A DNA stretch of 64,000 bases from Bacteroidota bacterium (GTDB lineage: Bacteria; Bacteroidota; Bacteroidia; AKYH767-A; OLB10). The position numbers and the translations under genes were made by a program. The stretch lies in assembly GCA_023251535.1 (NCBI GenBank), contig JAHEYP010000003.1, positions 62,001 through 126,000 of the forward strand, written 5' to 3'. The notes under the pieces are model-generated. The model ran no database searches. It saw only the letters and a list, made by a program, of their open reading frames with translations, and had not been told where the DNA came from. Positions 25,287 to 33,407 of this stretch are shown here, one piece after another (position 1 is the stretch's first letter; each line of letters opens with the position of its first letter).

Positions 25287-25913
25287 ATGTCGATTCGCTT
25301 TTGTATTGTAGAAGATGATGAGTTAATCAGAGAAGGGTTTACTCAGGTATTGTCGAATGCCGACGGACTTGAATTTATTGCTTCATATTCCTCAGCAGAG
25401 GCATTTATGAAAGATATTCGAACTTCTCGCCCTGATGTAGTTTTGATGGATATTCAGCTGCCGGGCAGAAGTGGTATTGAATGTGTTTTAGAAATGAAGT
25501 CTAAATACCCCGCTATTCAATTCTTGATTTGTTCTGTTTTCGACGATAATGACAATATTTATGATGCCTTATGTGCAGGTGCAACCGGATATCTTCTGAA
25601 AAGTTGCAATGCTGATCAACTGGTGAACTCTATTTTTGAAATTCATAGAGGAGAGTCTCCTATGAGTGGCACAATTGCTCGTAAGGTAATTGCCAATTTT
25701 CATGGATCGAAAAAGGCGAATGAATATTTGGAGTTACTTTCAGAACGAGAAAGGGAAATATTAGAATTGCTTTCGCGTGGATTTAGATATAAGGAAATAG
25801 CTGATAAATTGTCGTTGAGTGTAGAAACAATACGGACTCATATTCGCAATATTTACCTGAAACTACAAGTGAGCTCGAGAACCGACGCAATCAATAAGGT
25901 TTTTCCTAAGTAA
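25287..25913 (+). CDS. NarL/LuxR-type response regulator
   Basis: 208 residues. The N-terminal receiver domain has the acidic pair in VEDDELIREG, phospho-acceptor Asp55 in VLMDIQLPGRSG, and Lys104 in GYLLKSC. The C-terminal LuxR helix-turn-helix is LSEREREILELLSRGFRYKEIADKLSLSVETIRTHIRNI. It is the cognate partner of the kinase immediately upstream and probably regulates the exported proteins that follow. Confidence 0.93.
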   Translation: MSIRFCIVEDDELIREGFTQVLSNADGLEFIASYSSAEAFMKDIRTSRPDVVLMDIQLPGRSGIECVLEMKSKYPAIQFLICSVFDDNDNIYDALCAGATGYLLKSCNADQLVNSIFEIHRGESPMSGTIARKVIANFHGSKKANEYLELLSEREREILELLSRGFRYKEIADKLSLSVETIRTHIRNIYLKLQVSSRTDAINKVFPK

Positions 25914-26007
25914 TTTACATCATTTTTTGTTCGAGATTACTACTAAAGTAGTATAGCCTTTACGATTTAATCATCTGATTTTTGTTGCACTATCTAATCG
26001 TATTGCA

Positions 26008-26991
26008 ATGAAAATAAAATCTACTCTATTACTTATCTTAGTTACTTGTTTGGCAAATGCGCAAACACTTACGTACTCGGCTTATTCCTCCAATTTAACT
26101 GGTGCGTTTAATGTAATTATAGCCGATAATTCAACCTTTAATCCTTTGCTTTTGTCGGTGTCAGGAACCGGAGCAATATGGAACGCTTCATCGTTACTGC
26201 CTCAATCTGGATATCCTGTTATCCACTTCCAATATTCTGCTCCTTCATCAACTCCCAATGGCAGTCTATTTCCTTTGAGCAATTATGCTCAATATGATCC
26301 TGCTTTAACATCGGTTCTACAATATGATTATTACAATTTTTCCGCTGATAGTCTGGTAATGGTAGGGGAGTATAGTCCAAGCGGAGCTCATGAGATTTAT
26401 CAAAATCCTGATAAACACTTAATCTTTCCTTTTAGCTATAATCAATCGTTTACTGATAGCTATGCAAAAACAAATTATAGCAATGCAACAACGGTAAGTA
26501 GCTACCAAACAGGTACTAGGACGGTCCAGTTTAATGGTTATGGTACCCTGATTTTGCCGCAAGGAACTATTTCGGACGTTGGAATGATTACAGAGATCAG
26601 AACGAATAACTTGGGACCTAATTCAACGGATATTACTTGGATAAAAGTATCATCAGGAAAACCATTAATGAAATATTCCGAAAATGCAGGTGACGTTACT
26701 ATTGGATACAATGCCGATTTAAACGTTTCTGTTAATGAGTATTCTTCCTTTTTTCAAACTGAAGTTTCCCCAAATCCTTGTCGCGAAAAAACATTTATTC
26801 ACTTAAATAATGTTTTAGGCAAGAACGCTGTTGTTGAAGTCTTAAATATGCTTGGTAAAACTGTACTTACTATAAAAGACAATTCATCGAATATTGAAAT
26901 TCCAATGACTGGCTTAGCAAGTGGATATTACTCATATCGATTGTTGTTAGGTGAGTCGCAAATTTCTACAGGAAAAATCATTGTTGAATAA
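26008..26991 (+). CDS. Secreted protein with type A T9SS sorting domain
   Basis: A 327-residue protein with a signal peptide (1-18, ending CLANAQ). The central 220 residues are Ser/Thr/Tyr-rich and beta-strand in pattern with no recognised domain. The last 75 residues form a sorting domain: VSPNPCREKTFIHLNN, VEVLNMLGKTVLTIKD and GYYSYRLLLGE. It is exported through the type IX system. It follows the two-component system by 94 bases and may be one of its targets. Confidence 0.78.
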   Translation: MKIKSTLLLILVTCLANAQTLTYSAYSSNLTGAFNVIIADNSTFNPLLLSVSGTGAIWNASSLLPQSGYPVIHFQYSAPSSTPNGSLFPLSNYAQYDPALTSVLQYDYYNFSADSLVMVGEYSPSGAHEIYQNPDKHLIFPFSYNQSFTDSYAKTNYSNATTVSSYQTGTRTVQFNGYGTLILPQGTISDVGMITEIRTNNLGPNSTDITWIKVSSGKPLMKYSENAGDVTIGYNADLNVSVNEYSSFFQTEVSPNPCREKTFIHLNNVLGKNAVVEVLNMLGKTVLTIKDNSSNIEIPMTGLASGYYSYRLLLGESQISTGKIIVE

Positions 26992-27007
26992 TTTGAATAA
27001 AATAAAT

Positions 27008-28588
27008 ATGAAACTCAAATTAATTACAATAGCCATTTTATTGTCGAGTACAATGGCTTTCTCCCAATCGGAATTTACAAAGATGTGGGAAATGAAATCC
27101 CAAGTTCCAAATAAATGGAATGATCAAAACGCTGACCTCTCAATGATCTTGATGGGTGATTTGAAAAAAATCGAAATGATCGACGGGACAAACGGAAAGT
27201 CGTTATGGACATTCGATGTGAAAAAGAAATTAGGCGTTAAATCAATGGAGGATTGGTTTTTCTTATGGGCAATGGAAGGTGAACCTGTTGAAATAGTTTA
27301 TAAAAAAGACGATGATAATAAAGTAAGTGTTTATCTGAATTCTAAAACTGGTGAAATTGAAAACTCAATCAATGAAAGTACTTTAAAGGAAAAAGATGTT
27401 CCTCTTGCACCTTCAAAGAAAAAGAACATCATTTTTGCTAGCTCTGCTTACGATGAAAGTGGAAATACCCAAGTGTTTATCGATTACAAGGATAAAACAT
27501 TTAAAAGTGCATTAAGTGGGACTGAACTCGAGCTGAAAATTAATGCTAGAGGTAGTAATCACTGGACAACACGAATTAAAGGTAAATGTGTACGACATCT
27601 TTGCACTGAATTGCTAAGCAATGATGAATCAGAAATGATGGTGAACGTAAGTGTTTCTCACGGTAAAGTATTTGTGGTTTATGAAGGAATTACAGTACTT
27701 GATTTGAAAACAGGCAATGTACTTTGGAATACAACATTTGATAATGTTCAAACGAGTGTTGGATTAAAGGCAAAGCAAGAAATTGGACGTAGTCCGATGC
27801 CAGTGGCTGATGATAATGCCGTTTATGTTTGTGATTTTTCGAAAGGAGAGAAGGCTATTAAAAAGCTTGATATTAATACCGGAAATGAAATTTGGAGAAG
27901 TGAAAAGCTCAGCGGAAATGATGTTATTTCACAATTATTAGTCGTTGATAATACATTGATCGCTAAGATGGGTGGTGTTATTAGAGTAGAGAAGTTTATT
28001 CCCGATGCAAATGGAGGTATTGGAGCGGGCACTTACAAAGTCGAATATTCTTATGAAGGTAGCTCAGAGATAAGAGCTTTTGATGTTTCATCAGGAAAGC
28101 AAAAATGGACATCTGATGGATTTAGTAATGGTGACAAATTTTCAAAGTCACATTGCGCAATATTGAATGTGAATAATTCAATAGTTGCTTGTAGCGATAA
28201 GAATTTTTATCTATTAAATCCTTCAACAGGAACAGCAACTGCAAAATCTGAACTTGGAAAAGAAATAGGTGATCCTAAATCCATATTTCTATATAAGGAT
28301 AATTATATTGTTCAGGGAGAAGAAGGAATTGCTTCCTTTAAATCATCAGGCGCGAAAAATTATTCTGTTTCAACCGATAATTGCTATTTCACGGAATTTA
28401 GAGGTGATGCGTTTATTGTATGGATCGGTAAATCAATAGATGATTTAAATGAGTTTATTCGATTTGATTTAGATAGTGGTAAAATATCAGGCAAATTGAA
28501 AGGAACTTACCGCCCAAGATTTGATACTACCGGAGATTATTTTATTCGTTTTAAAGATGAAACCGTAACTAAGTTTACTACTAAATAA
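27008..28588 (+). CDS. PQQ-like beta-propeller repeat protein, exported
   Basis: 526 residues from the ATG at 27008, which begins a signal peptide (MKLKLITIAILLSSTMAFSQ); the frame upstream overlaps the previous gene and is not used. Several PQQ-type blades can be seen, each with a GKxLW or GxxxW core: GTNGKSLWTFDV, LKTGNVLWNTTF, INTGNEIWRSEK and VSSGKQKWTSDG. No dehydrogenase quinone-binding residues were identified, so it is more likely a binding or scaffold propeller than an enzyme. There is no T9SS tail; it is probably periplasmic. Confidence 0.78.
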   Translation: MKLKLITIAILLSSTMAFSQSEFTKMWEMKSQVPNKWNDQNADLSMILMGDLKKIEMIDGTNGKSLWTFDVKKKLGVKSMEDWFFLWAMEGEPVEIVYKKDDDNKVSVYLNSKTGEIENSINESTLKEKDVPLAPSKKKNIIFASSAYDESGNTQVFIDYKDKTFKSALSGTELELKINARGSNHWTTRIKGKCVRHLCTELLSNDESEMMVNVSVSHGKVFVVYEGITVLDLKTGNVLWNTTFDNVQTSVGLKAKQEIGRSPMPVADDNAVYVCDFSKGEKAIKKLDINTGNEIWRSEKLSGNDVISQLLVVDNTLIAKMGGVIRVEKFIPDANGGIGAGTYKVEYSYEGSSEIRAFDVSSGKQKWTSDGFSNGDKFSKSHCAILNVNNSIVACSDKNFYLLNPSTGTATAKSELGKEIGDPKSIFLYKDNYIVQGEEGIASFKSSGAKNYSVSTDNCYFTEFRGDAFIVWIGKSIDDLNEFIRFDLDSGKISGKLKGTYRPRFDTTGDYFIRFKDETVTKFTTK

Positions 28589-28623
28589 ATTAATTGCCCA
28601 GCATTTTTATTATTGCAATTTTG

Positions 28624-28656
28624 AAAGCGTCCGTTTTTTATACGGACGCTTTTTAC
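28624..28656 (+). terminator. Terminator of the PQQ-like protein gene
   Basis: Perfect 11-bp stem AAAGCGTCCGT/ACGGACGCTTT (28624-28634 with 28642-28652) with a 7-base loop and a T-rich tail, 36 bases after the stop. Confidence 0.88.
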
Positions 28657-28769
28657 TTTTCTTTATTCAGAAAACAAAATTGGAATTTCCTTTTGTATTG
28701 ACTAAATAATTTTGGTTGATTCGTTTCAATTCAATATAATTACACAACGAAATACTGAAATTTAAAAAA

Positions 28770-29513
28770 ATGAATTGGAAAAATACTGTAACGATTATCA
28801 CTGGAGCGGGATCAGGCATCGGTAAAGCTACAAGTGATTTGCTTATGAAAGAGGGTGGTATAGTTTATAACTTAGATCTATGTACACCTGATATTATTGA
28901 TCCTTATTTTATAAAATGTGATGTTAGTAATCGTGATGATATTGCTAGTGCTGTGAATGAAGTATTTATAAAAGAAGGAAAGATTGATTATGTATTTTCT
29001 AATGCAGGAGTGCATTTATTCGCGACTCTTGAAGAAACATCCTTTGAACAAATGGAGTCTGTTGTTTCGATAAATATATTTGGCACATTTTATCTGCTTA
29101 AGTCGGTCATCCCGATTATGAAAAAGCAAATGAATGGCAGCATAGTACTAATGGGATCTGACCAAGCTTTAGTTGGAAAGGCTTCTAGTTCAGTATATGG
29201 CTTTACTAAAGGTGCAATAGGTCAATTAACAAAGAGTACAGCAATTGATTATGCTCCTTTTAATATTAGGGTAAATTGTGTTTGTCCAGGTACTATTCAA
29301 ACACCATTGTTGGATAGAGCCGTGGCACAGTTTTCGATTAAATCAGGAATTAACACAGCAGAAGTATTTGATTCGTTAAATTCTGTTCAACCTTTGGGGC
29401 GAATTGGACGACCTGAAGAGATTGCTAAGACAGTTATGTTTTTATTGTCTGATGACAGCTCGTTTACTACCGGAAGTTTGGTTTCGGTTGATGGAGGATA
29501 TGTTTGTCAATAA
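28770..29513 (+). CDS. Short-chain dehydrogenase/reductase (SDR)
   Basis: A 247-residue NAD(P)-dependent oxidoreductase of the classical SDR type. It has the cofactor motif TGAGSGIGKA near residue 12, the NAG motif in SNAGVHLF, a catalytic serine in VLMGSDQALV, the YGFTK (YxxxK) pair, and the C-terminal GSLVSVDGGYVCQ typical of the family. An acidic residue after the second strand (NLDLCT) suggests NAD preference. The substrate cannot be told. Confidence 0.88.
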   Translation: MNWKNTVTIITGAGSGIGKATSDLLMKEGGIVYNLDLCTPDIIDPYFIKCDVSNRDDIASAVNEVFIKEGKIDYVFSNAGVHLFATLEETSFEQMESVVSINIFGTFYLLKSVIPIMKKQMNGSIVLMGSDQALVGKASSSVYGFTKGAIGQLTKSTAIDYAPFNIRVNCVCPGTIQTPLLDRAVAQFSIKSGINTAEVFDSLNSVQPLGRIGRPEEIAKTVMFLLSDDSSFTTGSLVSVDGGYVCQ

Positions 29514-29632
29514 TTCTGTTTTAATTAATGCTATTACTTTTTAGTATAGCCGTATTAAAAAGCTTTTGCCTCATATTATCTCATATAAGAAAAAAGCCCT
29601 GACTTTTACCGTCTGAGCTTTTCGAAATACTT

Positions 29633-29711
29633 TGGCGGAGAGTTACCCCGATTGGGGAACCGCAGGACTTGTTACAGTCAACAGTTTTTTTCGAAGGGAC
29701 CGCAATCTCCC
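29633..29711 (-). pseudogene. Degenerate tRNA-Ser-like copy 1 (distal)
   Basis: 79 nt related to the intact tRNA-Ser at 29889-29976. It keeps the variable arm, the 3' acceptor strand and CCA (GCCA), but has no D-arm and no anticodon loop; the anticodon arm reads GCGGTCCCTTCGAAAAAAACTGT and the T-arm has become CCCCAATCGGGG. It cannot be a functional tRNA. Confidence 0.75.
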
Positions 29712-29760
29712 ACAAATTAAAATGTCCTGACGATTACTGTCAGGACATTTCGAAATACTA

Positions 29761-29839
29761 TGTCGGAGAGTTACCCCGAAGGGGGAACCCCAGGACCTAT
29801 TACAGTCAACAGTTTTTCCCGAAGGGACCGCAATCTCCC
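29761..29839 (-). pseudogene. Degenerate tRNA-Ser-like copy 2 (middle)
   Basis: 79 nt, closest to copy 1. The anticodon region is replaced by TCCCTTCGGGA and the T-arm by CCCCTTCGGGG, both UUCG-capped mini-hairpins. GGGAGA at the 5' side can still pair with TCTCC at the 3' side. The CCA end has mutated to ACA. Confidence 0.75.
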
Positions 29840-29888
29840 ACAAATTAAAATGTCCTGACGTTTACCGTCAGGACATTTCGAAATACTT

Positions 29889-29976
29889 TGGCGGAGAGTT
29901 AGGGATTCGAACCCCAGGACCTGTTACAGTCAACAGTTTTCAAGACTGCCGCAATCGACCACTCTGCCAACTCTCC
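29889..29976 (-). tRNA. tRNA-Ser (anticodon UGA), CCA encoded
   Basis: 88 nt with a full cloverleaf: acceptor GGAGAGT/ACTCTCC, a D-arm, anticodon stem GCAGT/ACTGT around loop CTTGAAA (anticodon TGA at 29940-29942), a long variable arm of the class II type, T-loop TTCGAAT, discriminator G and an encoded CCA. It reads UCA (and UCN by wobble) serine codons. It is the first unit of the 128-bp tandem array. Confidence 0.95.
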
Positions 29977-30195
29977 GGGGGCGAAATTAGTACATTTCTT
30001 CATTCACCAAAAACTTTTTTAAATATTAATGCTTCTGCCTTGAAAGTCAGGATTATAAACATCATTTCAAGGCCTTTTCCGGGTGAAATTCAGTAGTCGA
30101 GGCAACGTTTTAAACATTAAAAATGTCATTTATTCGTCTAACCGGCGCCAAGCGCCACCTATAATTAGTATTTTTATAGTCCAAAATCACACGCC

Positions 30196-31671
30196 ATGAA
30201 AAAGTTCTTATTCTTATTATCTGTATCGGTAATGTTGCTCGTTCCGTCGTTGCAGGCAAAGAATTTGCAGGCTAAATTTGCTTATTGCTCCTATTTTGCC
30301 CCGGAGAAAGGTCCTTATATGGAAACTTATATGGAAGTCGCGGGTAAGTCGGTAGTTTACAAGGCTTTACCTTCCGGCTTGTTTCAAGCTGCTATTGAAG
30401 TAACTCAATTGTTCCGACAGGGTGATTCGATCCGATATTATAATAAGTACAATTTATTGAGTCCGGAATCGAAAGATACCATAACATCATTATTCAATTT
30501 TACCGACCAACAGCGAATGTCGTTGGCCAATGGTACCTATACTATGGAATTGATTATCCGAGATAAGAACAATCCGGATGCGAAACCATATAATCTAACT
30601 GAGTCGGTTACCATGGCTTATTATCCTAATATTATTGGAATTTCAGATGTTGAGTTGCTTTCGTCTTTCAAGCCTTCTGTCGAAACAAATAAAATCACTA
30701 AAAATGGATACGAACTAATTCCTTTAGTCGATAATTTCTTTGGCCCGAGTGTCAATAGCCTTAAGTTTTACGCAGAGGTTTATAATACATCCTCTATTAT
30801 TTTGAATGATGCTTTCTTGCTTTCATATCATATCGAAACCCTCGAAAAGAAGAGAGTAATTGATGCTTATACGCGCACCTCTCGTCAAGCCGCTAAACCA
30901 GTAAATATCCTACTTGCCGACCTCGATATTACTGACCTTCCTTCGGGAAATTACAACTTCGTTATTGAAGTTAGAAATCGTTTGAATGAATTATTAGCTG
31001 TTAAAGAATCTTTCTTTCAAAGAAGTAAAGGTGCAGCACCTGTTTCTGAATCGGGAGTGGTTTCTTATAACAATATTGATGTTAGAAATACATTCGTTGC
31101 AGATTACACATCAAAAGATACCTTGGCTGAGTATATCCGTTGCTTATATCCGATTTGTTCAACGAATGAAAATACATTTGCAACGAACCAACTTGAGATA
31201 GCCGATCTTAAGTTAATGCAGCAATTTTTTTACGACTTCTGGAGCCGTCGAAATCCTTTAAATCCTTCGGAAGCTTGGTTAGCATATAGCTCAGAAGTTG
31301 ATAAGGTTAATGCGGAATATTCTGCAGGCAAGAAAAAGGGATATATGACTGAACGTGGTCGCGTTTATTTAGCTTATGGAGCCCCAAATCAGATCTCTAA
31401 ACAATATGCCGAGCCAACATCATATCCGTATGAGATATGGCAATATTACAAAGTGAAAGATGAGACGAATCGTAAGTTCGTTTTCTGGAGTCAGCAGATA
31501 GCTACTAACGACTTTGAGTTGCTGCATAGCGATGCAAAAGGCGAAATCTTCAATGCCAACTGGCAGGTTGAATTACGACGTCGTACTGAAAAAATGAACG
31601 ATCTCGACAAAACATCGCCGAATAATAATTTCCAGAATCAATCAAATCAGTTGTTCCAAAATCCTAGATAG
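30196..31671 (+). CDS. GWxTD domain-containing exported protein
   Basis: A 491-residue protein with a signal peptide (1-21, ending LQAKN). The first 300 residues are beta-rich, probably Ig-like. The C-terminal 130 residues match the GWxTD family typical of Bacteroidota: FYDFWSRRNPLNPSEAWLAY, then GYMTERGRVYLAYGAPNQI, where GYMTE stands in place of the canonical GWxTD, and YEIWQYYKV. The function of the family is not known to me. It ends 69 bases before a glycosyltransferase gene. Confidence 0.82.
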   Translation: MKKFLFLLSVSVMLLVPSLQAKNLQAKFAYCSYFAPEKGPYMETYMEVAGKSVVYKALPSGLFQAAIEVTQLFRQGDSIRYYNKYNLLSPESKDTITSLFNFTDQQRMSLANGTYTMELIIRDKNNPDAKPYNLTESVTMAYYPNIIGISDVELLSSFKPSVETNKITKNGYELIPLVDNFFGPSVNSLKFYAEVYNTSSIILNDAFLLSYHIETLEKKRVIDAYTRTSRQAAKPVNILLADLDITDLPSGNYNFVIEVRNRLNELLAVKESFFQRSKGAAPVSESGVVSYNNIDVRNTFVADYTSKDTLAEYIRCLYPICSTNENTFATNQLEIADLKLMQQFFYDFWSRRNPLNPSEAWLAYSSEVDKVNAEYSAGKKKGYMTERGRVYLAYGAPNQISKQYAEPTSYPYEIWQYYKVKDETNRKFVFWSQQIATNDFELLHSDAKGEIFNANWQVELRRRTEKMNDLDKTSPNNNFQNQSNQLFQNPR

Positions 31672-31740
31672 GAGGAAGGCAATTATTCAATGATATAATT
31701 TAGTTTTGCAGGGTCGTCGTAATGGCGACCTTGCTTCTTT

Positions 31741-32778
31741 ATGAAAACCCTCAATACTGCGATCGTTATCCTTAATTGGAATGGTGAAAATTTCCTTCGG
31801 AAGTTTTTGCCAAGCGTTATCGCTTGTAGTAAAGGGATTGCTCGTATAGTTGTAGCCGACAATGCATCTTCAGACGCTTCTTTGGACGTTTTAAAGCAGT
31901 TCGGTGAAGATGTTGAAGTACTTTTGCTCGACAAAAACTACGGCTTTACAGGAGGCTATAATCGCGCATTGAAGCTAGTTGATGCCGAATATTACGTACT
32001 TCTAAATTCGGATGTTGAAGTCACTGAGGGTTGGCTTGAGCCGATCTTAAATTATATGGCTGCTCACCCAGATGTGGCCGCTTGCCAGCCTAAAATTCGT
32101 TCATATGCTGATCGTCACCTTTTCGAACATGCTGGTGCATCAGGAGGGTATATCGATTGGTTGGGCTATCCTTTTTGCCGTGGACGATTGTTTTTGTCGC
32201 TCGAAGATGACCATAACCAATATAATTCTCCATCTGAAATTTTCTGGGCTACCGGTGCATGTATGTTTGTACGGGCTTCCGTCTTTCACCAGTTAAACGG
32301 ATTTGATGAGGAGTTCTTCGCTCACATGGAAGAAATTGATTTGTGTTGGAGGATGCAGATAGCGGGATATAAAATCATGTCGCTGCCTGAATCGGAGGTG
32401 TATCATGTAGGAGGAGGGACCTTGCCAAAGACTAATCCCAGAAAAACCTTTTATAACTTCAGAAATAACTTGATGATGTTGCATAAAAATCTCCCCGGAC
32501 ATCAAGCGTGGGTAATAATTCCGATTCGTTTAGTATTGGATGGTGTTGCAGGAGTTAAGTTTATGATGGATGGCGACTTTTCGGATACGCTTGCCGTTAT
32601 AAAGGCTCACTTCGCGTTTTATGCTTCTATTCCCAATCGACTTAAAATTCGAAAAGTAGTTCAAGAGAATTTGCATAATAGTAAATTTAAAGGTGTTTAT
32701 CATGGAAGTATTTTGATGGCCTATTACCTTAAAGGAGTTAAGCAATTCTCTTTATTGAATACCGAAAAATTCAGTTAA
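31741..32778 (+). CDS. Glycosyltransferase family 2 (rhamnosyltransferase-like)
   Basis: A 345-residue cytoplasmic or membrane-associated GT-A enzyme. The N-terminus AIVILNWNGENFLRKFLPS and the DNASSDASLDVL loop bind the nucleotide; VLLNSDVEV holds the metal-binding DxD-like motif; FWATGACMFVRASVFHQLNGFDEEFFAHMEEIDLCWRMQ is the acceptor region typical of WsaF/rhamnosyltransferase-type GT2 proteins. It probably adds a sugar to a cell-surface glycan. The donor and acceptor are unknown. Confidence 0.88.
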   Translation: MKTLNTAIVILNWNGENFLRKFLPSVIACSKGIARIVVADNASSDASLDVLKQFGEDVEVLLLDKNYGFTGGYNRALKLVDAEYYVLLNSDVEVTEGWLEPILNYMAAHPDVAACQPKIRSYADRHLFEHAGASGGYIDWLGYPFCRGRLFLSLEDDHNQYNSPSEIFWATGACMFVRASVFHQLNGFDEEFFAHMEEIDLCWRMQIAGYKIMSLPESEVYHVGGGTLPKTNPRKTFYNFRNNLMMLHKNLPGHQAWVIIPIRLVLDGVAGVKFMMDGDFSDTLAVIKAHFAFYASIPNRLKIRKVVQENLHNSKFKGVYHGSILMAYYLKGVKQFSLLNTEKFS

Positions 32779-32795
32779 TCGATAATAAACAGGAT

Positions 32796-33407
32796 ATGAA
32801 AATTATTTGTGTTGGAAGAAATTATGCTGCTCATGCTAAAGAGCTAAACAATGCAGTGGAAGAAGAACCGGTAATATTTATGAAACCGGAAACCGCGTTG
32901 ATTCCTTCAAAATTTCCATTTTTTTATCCTGAATTCTCTACTGATATTCATTACGAAACAGAACTCGTTATAAAGATAAATCGAATTGGAAAAAACATCT
33001 CCGAAAAATTTGCTCATCGTTATTATGATGAGGTTTCTTTGGGTATCGATTTTACTGCTCGTGATTTACAATCTAAATTAAAGGCAAAAGGACTTCCTTG
33101 GGAACGTGCAAAAGCTTTCGATGGCTCGGCGCCGGTTGGAGAATTTGTTTCATTAAAGGAAGTTGGTAATGTTGGTGATTTGCATTTTACTTTATTAGTG
33201 AACGATGAAGTTCGCCAGCAAGGTCATTCTGCAAATATGATTTTCTCGGTCGATAAAATCATTGCTTTTGTATCGACATTCGTTACTCTTAAAAAAGGCG
33301 ATTTGATTTTTACTGGAACTCCGGAAGGTGTTGGACCAGTGAAACCGGGAGATAAATTAACGGCTCTTCTTGGCGATAAACAGTTGCTATCGCTCGATAT
33401 TAAGTAG
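32796..33407 (+). CDS. Fumarylacetoacetate hydrolase (FAH) family protein
   Basis: A 203-residue protein of the FAH fold. Seen: CVGRNYAAHAKELNN at the start, FMKPETALIP, the metal-binding acidic residues in HYETELVIKI and the GIDFTARDLQ segment, and the C-terminal FTGTPEGVGPVKPGD motif. Members hydrolyse or decarboxylate acylpyruvates and oxaloacetate; short stand-alone members are often oxaloacetate decarboxylase or acylpyruvase. It starts 17 bases after the glycosyltransferase, and its end overlaps the convergent transporter gene by eight bases. Confidence 0.88.
   Translation: MKIICVGRNYAAHAKELNNAVEEEPVIFMKPETALIPSKFPFFYPEFSTDIHYETELVIKINRIGKNISEKFAHRYYDEVSLGIDFTARDLQSKLKAKGLPWERAKAFDGSAPVGEFVSLKEVGNVGDLHFTLLVNDEVRQQGHSANMIFSVDKIIAFVSTFVTLKKGDLIFTGTPEGVGPVKPGDKLTALLGDKQLLSLDIK

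Larger units (their letters stand above)
29590..29976 (-). repeat. 128-bp tandem repeat, three units: tRNA-Ser plus two degenerate tRNA-like copies with hairpins
   Basis: Three copies in tandem with a period of exactly 128 bases (CCA ends at 29633, 29761 and 29889). Each has a tRNA-Ser-like part followed, in the minus-strand direction, by TATTTCGAAA and a hairpin. Hairpins: 29848-29878 (13-bp perfect stem), 29720-29750 (12-bp perfect stem, same sequence), and 29594-29619 (imperfect, with a six-T tail that ends the array). The two downstream tRNA-like copies (29761-29839 and 29633-29711, 79 nt each) keep the variable arm (CTGTTGACTGTAA), CCTG-GGTT and TAACTCTCCG, but lack the D-arm and the anticodon. 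Their former anticodon and T arms now read TCCCTTCG and CCCC-loop-GGGG. Confidence 0.85.

Noticed and set aside
28707-28714. TAATTTTG as a promoter box for the SDR gene
   Set aside because: The -7 motif matches, but no TTG lies at the expected 17-23 base spacing.
29643-29843. 66-codon frame on the minus strand in the tRNA repeat region
   Set aside because: It runs through the degenerate tRNA copies and hairpins; the apparent protein is a translation of repeat RNA sequence.
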